Positions 56,682 to 64,000 of a stretch of DNA of 64,000 nucleotides are shown here, piece by piece. Below the pieces are notes generated by a model. It ran no database searches, had not been told where the DNA came from, and was given only the letters and a program-made list of their open reading frames with translations. The stretch is from NCBI GenBank assembly GCA_014526335.1, contig JACTAT010000059.1, positions 916,271 through 980,270 of the forward strand. Reading direction: 5' to 3'. Origin of the DNA: Chrysaora quinquecirrha. Lineage: Eukaryota; Cnidaria; Scyphozoa; Semaeostomeae; Pelagiidae. How positions within the stretch are numbered: the first letter of the stretch is position 1; every line of letters starts with the position of its first letter. Position numbers and translations under genes: made by a program.

Positions 56682-58281
56682 AGAAAATTATTTGTTGGCA
56701 TGCTTGCAAGAATCGAAACGAATTAAATGCCAATACATATCGAAATATACACTATTCTTTAACGTTTTAGTCAAGAAAATGAAATATATTCTTAACTGGT
56801 TAACAAGCAATACATACTTAACTGGTTTACAATCTTAGTAAATCAGTATTAATTCAAATTGCAATAGTAGGAAGGGAGAAACGACTTTTGTAATTTTACA
56901 AAGTTCAAAAGCAAGTAAGTAAATAATTGAGGACATTAAATTTAAACTTGATATAGTCATACAATGGAAAGTAATCTTTTAAAATGAATATTTGTAGAGT
57001 TCTCTTCAAATTTTTGGTTGAAAAGTAGCAATAAGTTAATGATATGAAGTAATTATTTCACGTATAACCCTCCTCTCTTTACCTTCTTTGCTACTTGGAA
57101 TAATTCTGTGAATCGTTAAGCAAATCACTACGCTACACACTTTTATAAGATTTTGTTGAACCTCAGCATTCTTAAAACCCTTTAACTTTGAGCTCAGACT
57201 CATTTTCTAAATTCTTCTTACGCGACAGTTTCTATTCATTGCCACCTTTCTCAGAACTATGAAGGGAATGAGCAACTACAAATGAAAGCCTTTTAGTGAA
57301 ATTTAAAATCGCTACTTCTTGCGCAATTGTGCATTTATCAGACAATCTACTGTACCCGAGTTATTCCATTTGCTTGGTTTTTTCATAGTTTTTCATCCAA
57401 GCTCAACATGCAGTACGCTACCTACCTCAACTGAAAGGAATTGTGCGGGATGTTTTTAGAGCTATTTTCGATACCTTGGATATCTTTGCGTTTGCGAATG
57501 CTTCCATGGCAGAGTTGTAAGCCAGGATCACTGATGGAACACATGGTTTCTAGTAAACTCGCCCCACTACCAACTCGCCCCATTGCGAACTCGCCCCACT
57601 TCTAGGTCAGCCCTAGGTCAGCCAATTCGCCTCTACTGAACTATAGCTAATTGTTTAAAGTCGGGGGCTCCGAACCCCCTTTTATCACACTGATAAATTC
57701 ACTCAATTTTGTTGTTTTCTATCATTTATTTAATGGTGAGGCTAATTGACTTGACAGATGGGGCGAGTTGCACGAACACGTGTGGCGAGGTGACTTGGAA
57801 ATATCCGACCAGACCATGTTAAGGCGGGGCGAGTTGGTAGTGGGGCGAATTGACCTGTTACCGAACACAGGAAGGGGCACTCAGGCTCTATCCCTACATG
57901 CATGCGGACAGGTCGGTCATTTGGTACCCAAAACTTTCAACTTGAGCTGTTGGAAGCTTTGGACGCTTGTCCAACACATCTACGCAGGACCTTTTGCTTG
58001 GCGCATGAATGAGCTAAGGTGATTTGCTTTTTCTCACTTTTTCTTCAATATGAAACATTTCATTGAAAAAATGTATCTCCAGCAAAAATGTGAAAAACAA
58101 GGGAAATGGTCTATGTGGACGCCGCAAAACATACCCCATCAATGTGCCACTTCTGCAGATCTAGAATGGAAGGGCAAGGCAGGGGTACTTCCTGTTCCAA
58201 CCAACCTGCAAGGTCATATGACCTGACAAAACAATGTGATTCTCACTGGACTGGATCGACGATCAATCTTTGGCTTCCAAG
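56682..58281. other. YKT6-ATP6V1B intergenic region
   Basis: About 1.6 kb with no recognised gene. It holds the inverted-repeat element at 57556-57860. An 84-residue open frame at 57768-58022 overlaps that element and is unlikely to be coding. Confidence 0.45.
57556..57860. repeat. Inverted-repeat element with ACTCGCCCCACTACCAACTC ends
   Basis: The left arm ACTCGCCCCACTACCAACTC (about 57560) is the complement of GAGTTGGTAGTGGGGCGAAT near 57830-57850. Additional (G)GGGCGAGTTG copies lie near 57763 and 57826. The core is AT-rich, as in a MITE. Confidence 0.75.
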
Positions 58282-63892
<5,611 letters not shown>

Positions 63893-64000
63893 TAGGCATT
63901 TTTTCATTAGTTCTCTGAGAAACAAAGCTGATACAGTTGCGTCTTGTTGAGAATAATGCATTGATTGGTCTGTTGTCAGTCGATGTCGATTGAAGTTTGA

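Overview
This is a nuclear genome window from an invertebrate animal. It is AT-rich, has many short GT-AG exons, large introns packed with short non-autonomous DNA transposons, and conserved single-copy metazoan housekeeping genes. The rhodopsin-family receptors, K02A2.6/mag-like Gypsy element and dense MITE load fit a cnidarian or another early-branching marine animal, but nothing in the sequence fixes the species. There are no bacterial-style operons, CRISPR arrays or rRNA genes.

Layout. Bases 1-9820 are a near-identical second copy of 17681-27525. This copy holds the 3' part of a sideroflexin gene (SFXN2), all of CHMP3 and the first two exons of the P5CS gene (ALDH18A1). In the left copy each of these three genes has a one-base indel in an exon, mostly at homopolymers. 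The right copy is intact in all three. At 9820 the left copy breaks inside P5CS exon 2 and continues into a repeat resembling one in P5CS intron 2. Bases 10213-14047 hold two related class A GPCR genes on the minus strand, one probably frameshifted near its start. The complete, forward-reading SFXN2 (15708-20291), CHMP3 on the minus strand (21620-25700) and P5CS (26346-39356, 14 exons, 790 aa) follow.

Bases 39357-44245 are intergenic and contain a large imperfect palindrome built of ~200-bp satellite units (41570-43650). YKT6 (44246-56681, 8 exons) has an 8.7-kb intron 6. That intron contains a complete two-exon GT31-type glycosyltransferase on the opposite strand (47911-50306) and a ~4.5-kb Ty3/Gypsy element (50373-54848), whose 5' LTR starts 67 bp upstream of the glycosyltransferase start codon. 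The window ends inside the V-ATPase B subunit gene (58282 onward, 10 exons visible).

Functionally the genes are unrelated housekeeping genes: mitochondrial amino-acid/iron transport (SFXN2), ESCRT-III membrane remodelling (CHMP3), proline/ornithine precursor synthesis (P5CS), vesicle fusion (YKT6), glycosylation and proton pumping (ATP6V1B). CHMP3 and P5CS are divergent with ~645 bp between start codons and may share a promoter region. SFXN2 and CHMP3 are convergent. Most non-coding structure is repeats: a PIF/Harbinger-like MITE family with TWA target duplications, at least five other inverted-repeat families, a tRNA-derived SINE family and microsatellites. I found no evidence of a new multi-gene defence or metabolic system. 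The most unusual observations are the broken tandem duplication, the palindromic satellite, the nested gene plus retrotransposon in YKT6, and the unusual YKT6 C-terminal prenylation motif.
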